A stretch of DNA of 64,000 nt from Spongiibacter taiwanensis (GCF_023702635.1 NZ_CP098455.1:124001-188000); one strand, 5' to 3'. Numbered from the stretch's first letter, positions 35,153-43,252 are shown. Notes: a model not told the origin generated them from the letters alone. Made by a program: numbers and translations.

Positions 35153-35842
35153 CTAATGAGGATTGCGGCAACTAGTCGCCAACTGGGAAATAGCGCTGGA
35201 TTCTGAAGGGTAGAACACAAGCCTATACTTCGCCACTAATGTTTTGAACCTACCCAAGTACTCACACCGATATGCCGCCGCAGGCGGCATCCAGTCATCA
35301 GGCCCTTTGGCGCCTTTCTCCCGGTTGGCTCCAGCATCCACAGCCAACAAGTTATCCATGTCATTGGCGAAGGCGCGCTTCTGTGCCCTTGTCCAGCCGC
35401 CGGCACCGTGTCCATGCGCCCAGGCCAGCGGCACGATGTGATCAATATCCAAATCGGAGGCTTTATCAAAAAGCTGTCCGGTGTAGGGGTCTAGCCACGA
35501 TCCGTGGCTAACTGAGCAGCCTTTATTGCGCTTGAACTTGACCGGCACTTGGCTATCACGAATCAGGACCTCAGCGCGGGTGTCTTGGCAGTCGTTATCC
35601 GCATCTACCCAGTGTGGCCAGTCAGCCCGGTCATAGAGACTGGAGAAAGCACGACCTTCATCAACGGCTTCGGTTTGTGCCTTTTCGACTAGGGATTTAA
35701 CAGAAGTGCAGGGTGCGCGGTGGCAGTGGTATTCGCCGGTCTGGCGATTGTTATGGCCGCCGTTGCTATCGAGACCACCGCCGTGAGGAAAAGCGCTGGG
35801 CGCAAAAATCAGGAGAGAAACTAAAAACAGTCTATTTAACAT
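35153..35842 (-). CDS. Secreted HNH-type endonuclease (DUF1524-like)
   Basis: 229 aa. Signal peptide (MLNRLFLVSLLIFAPSAFPHG), then HGGGLDSNGGHNNRQTGEYHCHR, a His-rich YHYH-like stretch, and an HNH core DLDIDHIVPLAWAHGHGAGGW…NDMDNLLAVDAGANREKGAKGP. Same architecture as secreted proteins of the GmrSD/DUF1524 nuclease group. Probably acts in the periplasm or outside the cell. Leftward, against the phage genes on both sides. No immunity gene recognised. Confidence 0.82.
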   Translation of the reverse strand: MLNRLFLVSLLIFAPSAFPHGGGLDSNGGHNNRQTGEYHCHRAPCTSVKSLVEKAQTEAVDEGRAFSSLYDRADWPHWVDADNDCQDTRAEVLIRDSQVPVKFKRNKGCSVSHGSWLDPYTGQLFDKASDLDIDHIVPLAWAHGHGAGGWTRAQKRAFANDMDNLLAVDAGANREKGAKGPDDWMPPAAAYRCEYLGRFKTLVAKYRLVFYPSESSAISQLATSCRNPH

Positions 35843-35874
35843 AACGCAAATGCAATCCGTGCATGCTCGTTTTC

Positions 35875-36261
35875 TTACCCTTTATTTTCTAGCGCCTGGC
35901 GAAGTCCCGCGATGTGTAGGGCCATGCGTTCGAGGTGGAGGAGGTCGTCTAGGGTCAGGTGGCCATCTTCATAGAGTGATTGAATTCTTAATAACGTCTC
36001 TTCCGTTCTCTGTGGTTCAGAATCTTCCAGGCGCTTATCTCTAAGCCAAACAGGTGGATTAAACTCAAACAACTCGCAAATAAGAACTATGTTCTCTGCC
36101 GTTATATTCCCTGTTCTTTTCCACTTCGATACGGCGCTCTCTGTTACCCCCAGTGCTGTGGCAACTTGTACCTGAGACACGCCCGCCTCATTGAACAAGG
36201 TTGCAAGCCACTCCGAATTCTCGGCGAGTATGTTGTCGTCTCTATTACGCATCTTTCCCAT
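35875..36261 (-). CDS. CI-like phage repressor (XRE family)
   Basis: 128 aa from ATG 36261 (ATG 36252 is an alternative). N-terminal HTH: VSQVQVATALGVTESAVSKWKRTGNITAENIVLICELFEFNP. C-terminal helical segment with LLRIQSLYEDGHLTLDDLLHLERMALHI, lacking the LexA-type Ala-Gly cleavage and Ser/Lys residues, so it is not self-cleaving. Divergent from the Cro-like gene. Shares a 15-residue identical recognition region with it. Confidence 0.88.
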   Translation of the reverse strand: MGKMRNRDDNILAENSEWLATLFNEAGVSQVQVATALGVTESAVSKWKRTGNITAENIVLICELFEFNPPVWLRDKRLEDSEPQRTEETLLRIQSLYEDGHLTLDDLLHLERMALHIAGLRQALENKG

Positions 36262-36285
36262 AGGTCAAGTTTATACGAAAAACCG

Positions 36286-36336
36286 TTGACATTTACTGTC
36301 CAGTTGGTTCAGTATTCTCCGAAAAGGTGAACCTTT
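36286..36336 (+). promoter_or_regulatory. Early rightward promoter and putative operator
   Basis: TTGACA (36286-36291), 18-bp spacer, CAGTAT (36310-36315), followed by the palindrome AAAGGT-GA-ACCTTT (36323-36336) near the expected transcription start. Lies between the divergent repressor and Cro-like genes. Operator role is inference. Confidence 0.6.
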
Positions 36337-36346
36337 AGGAAAGTAT

Positions 36347-36568
36347 ATGTCCGCAATTCAACGCGCAATCGATCTCCTCGAAAGCCAAAAGTCCCTAGCC
36401 GATTTCTTGGGGGTGACAGAGAGCGCCGTATCCAAATGGAAACGGACAGGTGTTGTTCCTCCACACCGCTGCCGCGCCATAGCGCAGGCTACAGATGGTG
36501 CTATTTCAGTTCACGACCTGAGGCCCGACATCTTTGGTCCTCCTTCTCCTGTGAAAACTGAATCCTAA
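36347..36568 (+). CDS. Cro-like / YdaS-type HTH regulator
   Basis: 73 aa. AIDLLESQKSLADFLGVTESAVSKWKRTGVVPPHRCRAIAQATDGAISVHDLRPDIFG follows the YdaS/Cro pattern. TTTAGGAAAG upstream is the ribosome site. First gene of the rightward early operon and expected to oppose the repressor. Confidence 0.9.
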   Translation: MSAIQRAIDLLESQKSLADFLGVTESAVSKWKRTGVVPPHRCRAIAQATDGAISVHDLRPDIFGPPSPVKTES

Positions 36569-36628
36569 ATCCAAACAGTTAGAGCGTCTTGAATATCCGA
36601 TCACAGACCACTCAGCGAGGCGAAAACC

Positions 36629-37192
36629 ATGAGTAACGCAACCAGGGTAGTAAATCTGATCAACTTCCACGGGGTCACCATGATTGTGGTGGAACATGAA
36701 GGGGTGCAGTACATCCCTTTCAAACCCCTGGTAGACCTCTCCGAAACTGACTGGCGGAATGCAAAAAAGGCCGCTTTTTCGGTTGATAACGCGATTTTGT
36801 TTGGCTCCAAGCTGCTAAAAGACCCCATTTTTGCAGCCGAGGGGGGTGATATCACCCCCCAGAAAGAGAGCATTTATATCCGTCTTGACCGTTCGCGGAT
36901 GTTTCTAGCGCGCATTCAAACAAGCCGAGTCCGAGCGCAAGGCAACGAAGAGGCCGCCGAAAAGCTCCTGAAGCTCCAAATCGAATGGGCGCAGGCTCTC
37001 CACTCCTACGAAACCAACGGCGTCGCCTACAAGCGCGGCAAGGGTGAGGCGGTTAGCCAGCTCGACAAGCTGATTCGCTCTCGCAACGCCACCAATGACG
37101 CCAAGGAAAAGCAATCCATCTCCCTGCTTATCCGTGACCACCTGAATGAAATGGGCGCAGCCGTCGATGACGACATGCCGCTTTTCCAATAG
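36629..37192 (+). CDS. Phage antirepressor, P22_AR_N type
   Basis: 187 aa. NLINFHGVTMIVVEHEGVQYIPFKPLVDLSETDWRNAKKA and ESIYIRLDRSRMFLARIQTSRVRAQGNEEAAEKLLKLQIEWAQALHSYETNGVA fit the P22 Ant N-terminal family. Second antirepressor of the prophage besides the Bro-N protein. Confidence 0.85.
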   Translation: MSNATRVVNLINFHGVTMIVVEHEGVQYIPFKPLVDLSETDWRNAKKAAFSVDNAILFGSKLLKDPIFAAEGGDITPQKESIYIRLDRSRMFLARIQTSRVRAQGNEEAAEKLLKLQIEWAQALHSYETNGVAYKRGKGEAVSQLDKLIRSRNATNDAKEKQSISLLIRDHLNEMGAAVDDDMPLFQ

Positions 37193-37215
37193 CCGAGCCA
37201 TTCCACGTGGTTGAT

Positions 37216-37308
37216 ATGAATATCAAAGCACCCCGCATGCACGCTGAGTTGCTGGTTCTGAAATCTGTGCGACGTTGGTGGAGCAACTACCAACAAGGAA
37301 GGAAATAA
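37216..37308 (+). CDS. Very small ORF, possibly translated
   Basis: 30 codons from ATG 37216 (GTG 37207 adds three). Basic peptide (MNIKAPRMHAELLVLKSVRR…). Ends two bases before the next ATG and its last codons contain that gene's ribosome site (AAGGAAGG), so it may act as a coupled leader peptide. Weak evidence. Confidence 0.35.
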   Translation: MNIKAPRMHAELLVLKSVRRWWSNYQQGRK

Positions 37309-37310
37309 GC

Positions 37311-37880
37311 ATGGAAATAACAAACCTACAGAATCGTTTGGCCCTGATCCGTCGCTACCTCGATAAGTGGGCTGCCAGCCCGCGCCATAACCGCCAGGTT
37401 GTGGCGGAAATCGTTGTCGAAAAATTTGACGAACTAGGGCTGAAAGAACAACTGGCGGGCACCGGGGTCGAGTTTTCCCATGGGGATGACGCGGTAGGGG
37501 ATATGCGGGCGCATGCCCAAAAGCTTTGGCGCTGGCTGGGGGCCTACGAAGAAGCCAAGCCCGCCCCAGACAAACTCTGGTACATGGAGCAGGCCATTGT
37601 TGCCGCCATGCCACAAGACATGCGCCTTCATTACCTACGTGATGTGTATTCAGAGGCCGGTGTTGCTGTCTCCATTCGGATCGATGGGAGTAGCGCTGCG
37701 CTCGCGGCTGATCTGCTGATTAAGGAACAGTCAGACGCTGCTCGCTCAGTGGTAGCGCTGCTGGATGGCATCGACCCGGGCGAACTGGATAAGGCAGATA
37801 AAGAGTTGCACGAAGCCCTGTCGGCCACCGTTAGCGCCATCAACTACGTTAAATCCCTGCGCGCGGGAGGTGCCCAATGA
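37311..37880 (+). CDS. Early phage protein of unknown function
   Basis: 189 aa from ATG 37311 behind AAGGAAGGAAATAAGC. Helical, no membrane segment. Contains KLWRWLGAYEEAKPAPDKLWYMEQAIVAAMPQDMRLHYL. No family recognised. Overlaps the following zinc-finger gene by 4 bp. Confidence 0.7.
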   Translation: MEITNLQNRLALIRRYLDKWAASPRHNRQVVAEIVVEKFDELGLKEQLAGTGVEFSHGDDAVGDMRAHAQKLWRWLGAYEEAKPAPDKLWYMEQAIVAAMPQDMRLHYLRDVYSEAGVAVSIRIDGSSAALAADLLIKEQSDAARSVVALLDGIDPGELDKADKELHEALSATVSAINYVKSLRAGGAQ

Positions 37881-38101
37881 GCCGCCTGGTGCCATGCCCC
37901 CACTGCCTCTGCGACAGCTACATCCGCGACAGCGAGCAGATGACCCGGCTCACCCGGGAATTAACGCTGATCTGCAAAAACCCGGTTTGCGGCCACACCT
38001 GGGTGGCCCATTTAACCGCCACCCGGACGCTGTCCGAGTCGGCAACTCCCCACCCCTCGGTTCACCTTCCGGTGACCAAGGGCCTTTTCTCCAAAAACTA
38101 A
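37877..38101 (+). CDS. Second Ogr/Delta-like zinc-finger protein
   Basis: 74 aa, the normal Ogr size. CPHCLCDSYIRDSEQMTRLTRELTLICKNPVCGHTWVAHLTATRTLSES has Cys4 spacing and the RTS/T-like and C-GHTWVA motifs of Ogr/Delta. Located in the early operon rather than after D. Either this or the 11758 gene could drive late transcription. Confidence 0.85.
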   Translation: MSRLVPCPHCLCDSYIRDSEQMTRLTRELTLICKNPVCGHTWVAHLTATRTLSESATPHPSVHLPVTKGLFSKN

Positions 38102-38114
38102 CGCAGGTGCGACC

Positions 38115-38459
38115 ATGAGCAATGTATTGCCTTTCAGCCCAGAAACCACTGTCAGCAACGCAGCCATGAGCTATGTGCTGGCACACCGTAACCAGCATCT
38201 GGCCAGCCGCGAGGGCAACGAGGCGCTGGTGTCGCGCTGCCAGGCGCACCTCATGATGGCCTTTGATATCACCGCCGACCGGGCACAAAAAGAAGCGGCC
38301 CTGGCATTGGCCGAGGCAAGCCATACCGGCGAGGTGTGGCTTGACGCCGAGGCGACCACGGCGTTTTACACCACACTGCGCACCAAGGACGGCCGCCAGA
38401 TCATTGTGAGTGCAGACCAGATTCTGCACGCCATTACCGACTTTTTCTCACTCCAATAA
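38115..38459 (+). CDS. Early phage protein of unknown function
   Basis: 114 aa. AMSYVLAHRNQHLASREGNEALVSRCQAHLMMAFDITADRAQKEAALALAEA suggests a helical fold. GCAGGTGCGACC upstream. It sits 11 bp before the clamp gene, so may serve replication. No family recognised. Confidence 0.65.
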   Translation: MSNVLPFSPETTVSNAAMSYVLAHRNQHLASREGNEALVSRCQAHLMMAFDITADRAQKEAALALAEASHTGEVWLDAEATTAFYTTLRTKDGRQIIVSADQILHAITDFFSLQ

Positions 38460-38470
38460 CGAGGCCCCAC

Positions 38471-39562
38471 ATGAACGTGACTGTGAATGCACAGGGACTG
38501 GCTGCCGCCCTGAAAAACAATCTTGCGCAAAAGCGCAGCACCCTAAACATCTATGAGCATGTGCTGTTGATTGCCACCCAGTCGCCCGCTGAGCTTCGGG
38601 TGATCAGCCGGGACGGCAGCCAGGAGCGCGAGGTGGTGATTGCTGCTGAACGGGTAGAGCAGGGCGGTAGCGTTACCTGCCACGCTGAAAAGCTGCAGGC
38701 GGCTGTCACCGGTTTGGCTGGGCCTGCGACGCTCAGCACCGAGGGCAGCCCCGGCACCGAGAAGTTTAAAACCGTGCTGCAGCAGGGCCGTCGGCGGTTT
38801 CAGATTTTGTCCCTCTCGGCAGACATTTTCCCGAAGGGGCAGGCAATGGGCCGGGCAATGACGCCGGTGCTGGACCCGCAAGCGCTGGCCAAGGCCATTG
38901 CTACCGTGCAGTACGCCGCGGCGGTGAATGATGTGCGGTTCATGCTGCTGGGCGTCCACCTCAACGAAGGCGACGTGGTGGCCGCCGACGGGCACCGGTT
39001 GGCCTGTGCGTCTGTTGATGCAGATTTCAAACCCATCACCATCCCCCGGGACAGCCTGAAAAACCTGATTGCCGCGCTGATGGAAGAGGGCGCCGAGCTT
39101 CAGTACAGCGACAGCGCCATTGAGGTGACCCACGCGGCCGGCCGGTACCGGTCCCAGCTGCTGGACTGCCAATACGTGGATTACAAGCGGGTGATGCACA
39201 TCCCTGAAACGGGCGTGAAGGCAACCCTGGACGCCACCCATATTTCCCCGGCCTTGAGCCGCCTGCGCAGCTTTGTGCCGGTGGGCACCAACATGCTGGG
39301 CTGCATGATTGAAGACAACCTGCTGACGCTGAGCGCCGGGGACGACAGCAAGAATAAGGGCGAGCCCGCAGCCAAGGACGAGGCCCCAGCGACCTGCCAA
39401 GAAAAGTGGCCCAAGGTGTATATGAATCTGGCCTACGTGAACGACGCCATGCATTCCATCAAAGGCGAGTTTACCTGGCTCAATTCTGGTGCCCACAACG
39501 CCCAGGTGTTGTGGACCGGCAATCAGGAAATCGTGCATGTGCTCATGCCGATTCGCATGTAG
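38471..39562 (+). CDS. Phage-encoded DNA polymerase III beta sliding clamp homologue
   Basis: 363 aa, close to bacterial DnaN (366). Three-domain clamp pattern: MNVTVNAQGLAAALKN at the start, RFMLLGVHLNEGDVVAADGHRLACASV in the middle (matches DnaN R-LNG-…DGHRLA), VDYKRVMHIP, and the C-terminal VLMPIRM equivalent to VIMPMRL. A polar insertion (DDSKNKGEPAAKDEAPAT) sits near residue 300. Overall divergent from host DnaN. Probably a processivity factor for phage replication, or a competitor of the host clamp. Confidence 0.88.
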   Translation: MNVTVNAQGLAAALKNNLAQKRSTLNIYEHVLLIATQSPAELRVISRDGSQEREVVIAAERVEQGGSVTCHAEKLQAAVTGLAGPATLSTEGSPGTEKFKTVLQQGRRRFQILSLSADIFPKGQAMGRAMTPVLDPQALAKAIATVQYAAAVNDVRFMLLGVHLNEGDVVAADGHRLACASVDADFKPITIPRDSLKNLIAALMEEGAELQYSDSAIEVTHAAGRYRSQLLDCQYVDYKRVMHIPETGVKATLDATHISPALSRLRSFVPVGTNMLGCMIEDNLLTLSAGDDSKNKGEPAAKDEAPATCQEKWPKVYMNLAYVNDAMHSIKGEFTWLNSGAHNAQVLWTGNQEIVHVLMPIRM

Positions 39563-39603
39563 ATCGAGCCATGAAAACCAGTGACCAAAACGGAGAAAGC
39601 ATC

Positions 39604-39906
39604 ATGAATGAAGCCATGTTGAGAAACCTGACCCTGGATGAGCTGGAGTGTCATTTGCGTGTGACCGAGCAGGGCAGCCCGGCACATATTGCAGTGTGTA
39701 TGAAGCTCGATGAGCTGGATGTGCCGGACGCCCGGCATGAGCAAGCCGTTACCCGCCTGACTGAGCTCAAAGCTGGCGCGAACAATCTGTCCAAGGCGAT
39801 AGAAAGTATTTCTAACGCCGTCCGCGATCAGCTTGGCGGGCTATTCGACGACGCAGAGCAGCTCAGCGCCGACATAACTACGATTCAGCACAGCCTGCAA
39901 TTCTAA
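39604..39906 (+). CDS. Small helical early protein
   Basis: 100 aa from ATG 39604 (GGAG 8 bases upstream; in-frame ATG 39571 is an alternative). Entirely helical, acidic, with a probable coiled coil (AVTRLTELKAGANNLSKAIESISNAVRDQL). Lies between clamp and primase-helicase. Function unknown. Confidence 0.65.
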   Translation: MNEAMLRNLTLDELECHLRVTEQGSPAHIAVCMKLDELDVPDARHEQAVTRLTELKAGANNLSKAIESISNAVRDQLGGLFDDAEQLSADITTIQHSLQF

Positions 39907-39915
39907 GGGGCTGCC

Positions 39916-42576
39916 ATGATCCCAGCGGTACACAACGATATCACCCAGCGCCTGCTGCGGGATTATCAGTTCAAAGAGCGGGCAGGGTGGTTGCGGTCGG
40001 GCATCTGCCCCAGCTGCAGCAAAAAAGAGCTCTACGCCAAAGCGGAAAGCCCTTGGGTTATCCGCTGCGGCAGGGAAAACAACTGCGCCTGGTCTGGCCA
40101 CATTAAAGAGCTTTACCCCGATGCGTTTGAGAAATTCAACGAACGCTACCAGCCCACCGACGATAACCCCCGGGCCACTGCCGACGCGTACTTGATGCAG
40201 GCCAGGGGCTTCGACATTACCCGCATTGCCGGCTGGTATGAGCAGGATCGCTGGTGGAGCGCCAACGTCATCGGTAAGCAGTCGGGCACGGCCACCGTGC
40301 GCTTTATGATTGCCGACGGCATCTATTTCGACCGCTTTGTTGAAGAGCTTTGGGTAAATGACAACGGCGAGAAGAAGAAGCGCAAGGCCTCATTCAAAGG
40401 CGATTATAAAGGCTTGGCCTGGTTGGCCCCGGGGCAGGAAATTGCTCAGGGCGACGAGGTGTTTATTGTAGAGGGCATTCTGGATGCCATTGCCCTTTAC
40501 CTGAACGGCTACAAGGCCTGCGCCATTCTGGGTTGCACCAACTTCCCCGCGGCGTTTTTTGATGAGCACAAGCATAAAGACGTGCGCTGGGTGTGGGCGC
40601 TGGACGGTGACCACGCTGGCCGCAAGTGGACTCTGCGCCACCATACCCGCCTGGCTGAAACCAAAGAAAGTTCCAGCGCCGTCACCATCCCCCAAGACAG
40701 CAAAGGCAAAGACGACTGGAACGACCTGCACATGCAGGCCCGCCTCACCGACAAGGACATGGCCCGGTATCGCTACCACGGCAGTTTGCTGATTGCCGCC
40801 AGTGCCAGCGAAAAGGCCTTGCTGATGTACAACCACCACCAGCGGCAGGAGTTTAATTTTGAGTTTCGCAGCCGGGTGTACTGGTTTGCCCTCAACCTGG
40901 ATAAGTTCAACAAGGCCTATAACAGCCTGGCTGATGGCGACGAAGGCCTGACTGAAAAGCAGATGCGCGATAAGGCCCTGGAGCTGAGCAACAGCATTTG
41001 CGAGATCGCCAACTGCCACTTTCAGTTTTTGTATTTTCAGGCCAACACCATCACCGATGAGAGTTGGTACTACGCCCGCATCACCTTTCCCCACGGTGGT
41101 CTGCCGGTCAAAAACACCTTTACCGGGGGCCAGCTTTCCAGCGCCAGCGAGTTTAAAAAGCGGCTGTTGTCGGTGGCGGCGGGCAGTGTGTTTACCGGCA
41201 CCAGCCAGCAGCTGGACACTATTGCCAAAGACCAGCTCTACAACATTAAAACCGTGAACACCATCGACTTTTTGGGCTACAGCAAAGAGTTTGGCATTTA
41301 CGTTTATAACGATGTGGCGGTGAAAGATGGCCGCCTGATTGCCATTAACGACGAGGATTATTTTGACGCGGGCAAGCTGGCCATCAAGAGCCTGAACCAA
41401 TCCGTTCACCTGGCTATTGCCAAGAATGCCGACAACTACCGGACTGACTGGGTTCACCACATTCATGTGTGCTTTGGTGAAAAGGGCCTGGTGGCGCTGG
41501 CGTTCTGGTTTGGTGCCTTGTTTGCCGAGCAGATCCGCGAGACTCAAAAAAGCTACCCGTTCTGCGAAATCATTGGCGAGCCCGGCGCCGGTAAAACCAC
41601 CCTGATTGAATTCCTCTGGAAGACCTTTGGCCGGCGCGATTACGAAGGCTTCGACCCCAGCAAATCCACCGCGGCGGCCCGGGCCCGGAATATGGGGCAG
41701 GTGTCCAACATGCCGGTGGTGCTCATTGAGGGCGACCGGGACGAAGATACCGCCCACGGCAAAAAGTTTGACTGGGATGAGCTGAAAACCGCCTACAACG
41801 GGCGGTCGGTGCGTAGCCGGGGAATGAAGAACAGCGGCAATGAAACCTACGAGCCGCCATTTCGGGGTGCCATTGCCATCAGCCAGAACGCCGCTGTGCA
41901 GGCCAGTGAGGCGGTGCTGCAGCGGATAGTGCATCTGCGCTTTACCCGGGCCGCCCACAATGACGACAGCAAGCGAATGGCCCACGAGCTGGAGCACATG
42001 CCCCTGGAGCATGTGAGCAGCTTTGTGCTCGAGTCAGTAAAGAAAGAGGCCGATGTCATGGCCCTGATCACCGAGAAAACCCCTGAATTTGAAAAGCGCC
42101 TGATGGCCCAGCCCGGCATTAAGAACGTGCGGATCGCTAAAAACCACGGCCAGCTGTGTGCCCTGGTGAGCGCCCTTGCGCTGGTGCTGCCCCTCAGCAA
42201 AGAGCAGGTGCAGGCCGCCCAGCGGGAGCTGCTGAACATGGCCGTGGAGCGCCAGCAGGCCATCAGCGCCGATCATCCGGTGGTGCAGGAGTTCTGGGAG
42301 CAATACGAATTTTTGAATGGCTCCGATAAAGAACCCAAGCTGAATCACAGCAAAAACGACGACCGGATTGCCATCAACCTCAACCACTTTGTTGAGCGCG
42401 CCGTGGAGCACCGCCAGCAGGTGCCGCCCATGACCGATCTGAAACGCCTGCTCAAAGGCAGCCGCCGCTACAAGTACCTGGACACCACTGTGGTCAACTC
42501 TGCCATTTCCCTGAACGGCACAGAGGGCAAGTCGGTGCGCTGCTGGATTTTTGAAAACAAGGAGAGAACCGCGTGA
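39916..42576 (+). CDS. Primase-helicase: zinc finger, Toprim and P-loop ATPase
   Basis: 886 aa. N-terminal zinc-ribbon (CPSCSKK ~32-38, CGRENNC ~54-60), Toprim core (VFIVEGILDAIAL ~181-193 with catalytic Glu; WALDGDHAG ~226-234), then a helicase-type ATPase with Walker A GEPGAGKTT at ~554 and PVVLIEGDRDED. The last ~100 residues repeat the C-terminal domain of the Bro-N antirepressor. Resembles phage bifunctional primase/helicases (P4 alpha/T7 gp4 principle) but with its own domain order. Likely the replication initiator or replicative helicase, replacing P2 gpA. Confidence 0.88.
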   Translation: MIPAVHNDITQRLLRDYQFKERAGWLRSGICPSCSKKELYAKAESPWVIRCGRENNCAWSGHIKELYPDAFEKFNERYQPTDDNPRATADAYLMQARGFDITRIAGWYEQDRWWSANVIGKQSGTATVRFMIADGIYFDRFVEELWVNDNGEKKKRKASFKGDYKGLAWLAPGQEIAQGDEVFIVEGILDAIALYLNGYKACAILGCTNFPAAFFDEHKHKDVRWVWALDGDHAGRKWTLRHHTRLAETKESSSAVTIPQDSKGKDDWNDLHMQARLTDKDMARYRYHGSLLIAASASEKALLMYNHHQRQEFNFEFRSRVYWFALNLDKFNKAYNSLADGDEGLTEKQMRDKALELSNSICEIANCHFQFLYFQANTITDESWYYARITFPHGGLPVKNTFTGGQLSSASEFKKRLLSVAAGSVFTGTSQQLDTIAKDQLYNIKTVNTIDFLGYSKEFGIYVYNDVAVKDGRLIAINDEDYFDAGKLAIKSLNQSVHLAIAKNADNYRTDWVHHIHVCFGEKGLVALAFWFGALFAEQIRETQKSYPFCEIIGEPGAGKTTLIEFLWKTFGRRDYEGFDPSKSTAAARARNMGQVSNMPVVLIEGDRDEDTAHGKKFDWDELKTAYNGRSVRSRGMKNSGNETYEPPFRGAIAISQNAAVQASEAVLQRIVHLRFTRAAHNDDSKRMAHELEHMPLEHVSSFVLESVKKEADVMALITEKTPEFEKRLMAQPGIKNVRIAKNHGQLCALVSALALVLPLSKEQVQAAQRELLNMAVERQQAISADHPVVQEFWEQYEFLNGSDKEPKLNHSKNDDRIAINLNHFVERAVEHRQQVPPMTDLKRLLKGSRRYKYLDTTVVNSAISLNGTEGKSVRCWIFENKERTA

Positions 42577-42806
42577 GTGAATTTACCCAGGACCCCGGCG
42601 TGGCCAGCTATGAAGAGCTGGTGGCAGGCGGCAATGCGCTGGCCATTGCGCTTCTGGATGTGCTGTTGCAAGTGCATCGGGAAGACGAGGCCAACAACCT
42701 GATGACCATCGCCGCCAAGCCCCTTAGCCAGTGGAAAGCGTTATTCGACCGCACCGGCTTTGCCCGGCTCCCGCCGCTGTCTGAGGGTGCCAACCATGAC
42801 CGCTGA
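42573..42806 (+). CDS. Small early protein, GTG start
   Basis: 77 aa. Start GTG overlaps the primase stop (GTGA). Helical: YEELVAGGNALAIALLDVLLQVHREDEANNLMTIAAKPLSQWKALFDR. No family recognised. Confidence 0.65.
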   Translation: MSEFTQDPGVASYEELVAGGNALAIALLDVLLQVHREDEANNLMTIAAKPLSQWKALFDRTGFARLPPLSEGANHDR

Positions 42807-42936
42807 AAAACTGTTACCCGCCGCCATGATGGTGCTGCAGTTGGGGTCAGCGACCCCCTACCTGATGTGTGGCGACTGGCGAAAAGGGCTCTATTGGCTG
42901 TTTGCCGCAGGGCTCACCTACGTGGTCACGTTTTAG
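42796..42936 (+). CDS. Tiny membrane protein
   Basis: 46 aa, overlapping the previous gene by 11 bp. MTAEKLLPAAMMVLQLGSATPYLMCGDWRKGLYWLFAAGLTYVVTF has two hydrophobic stretches around a DWRKGLYW turn. Directly precedes csrA. Possibly a host-modifying membrane peptide. Confidence 0.6.
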   Translation: MTAEKLLPAAMMVLQLGSATPYLMCGDWRKGLYWLFAAGLTYVVTF

Positions 42937-42965
42937 TGACCCAAAACTAAGGAAGGAGAACCACC

Positions 42966-43190
42966 ATGTTGATATTAACCCGACGGATAGGCGAGACCCT
43001 GATTTGCGATGACAACGGCAAGCTCACTGAGGTGACCGTGTTGGGCGTGAAGGGCAACCAGGTGCGGCTGGGGGTGCAGGCCCCGCGCCATGTGGGTGTG
43101 GACCGCGAGGAAATTTACCAGCGCAAGCAGGCCCAGAAAAAAGCACCCGACACCATGACCGACCGGCGCAAGCACCTCACCGCCATTTAA
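42966..43190 (+). CDS. csrA: Prophage-encoded CsrA/RsmA translational regulator
   Basis: 74 aa (host CsrA is ~61-65). [51 protein letters not shown]: the RNA-binding residues L4, R6 and the Arg of the V-DREEIYQR segment (R44 equivalent) are kept. It carries a few extra residues between beta1 and beta2 and a basic tail. AAGGAAGGAG upstream. Expected to bind GGA motifs in mRNA leaders, host or phage. Confidence 0.95.
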   Translation: MLILTRRIGETLICDDNGKLTEVTVLGVKGNQVRLGVQAPRHVGVDREEIYQRKQAQKKAPDTMTDRRKHLTAI

Positions 43191-43252
43191 CCAAGGCGGC
43201 ACCGGAGAGCGGCAACTCCCCGGTGCCTACTGACCGCAACAGGGGCAAGACC

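Noticed and set aside
38543-39538. 331-codon minus-strand frame opposite the sliding clamp
   Set aside because: Shadow of the clamp gene.
40390-42012. 540-codon minus-strand frame opposite the primase-helicase
   Set aside because: Frame kept open by GC-rich third positions of the real gene; no motifs, and the plus-strand protein has clear zinc-finger, Toprim and P-loop motifs.
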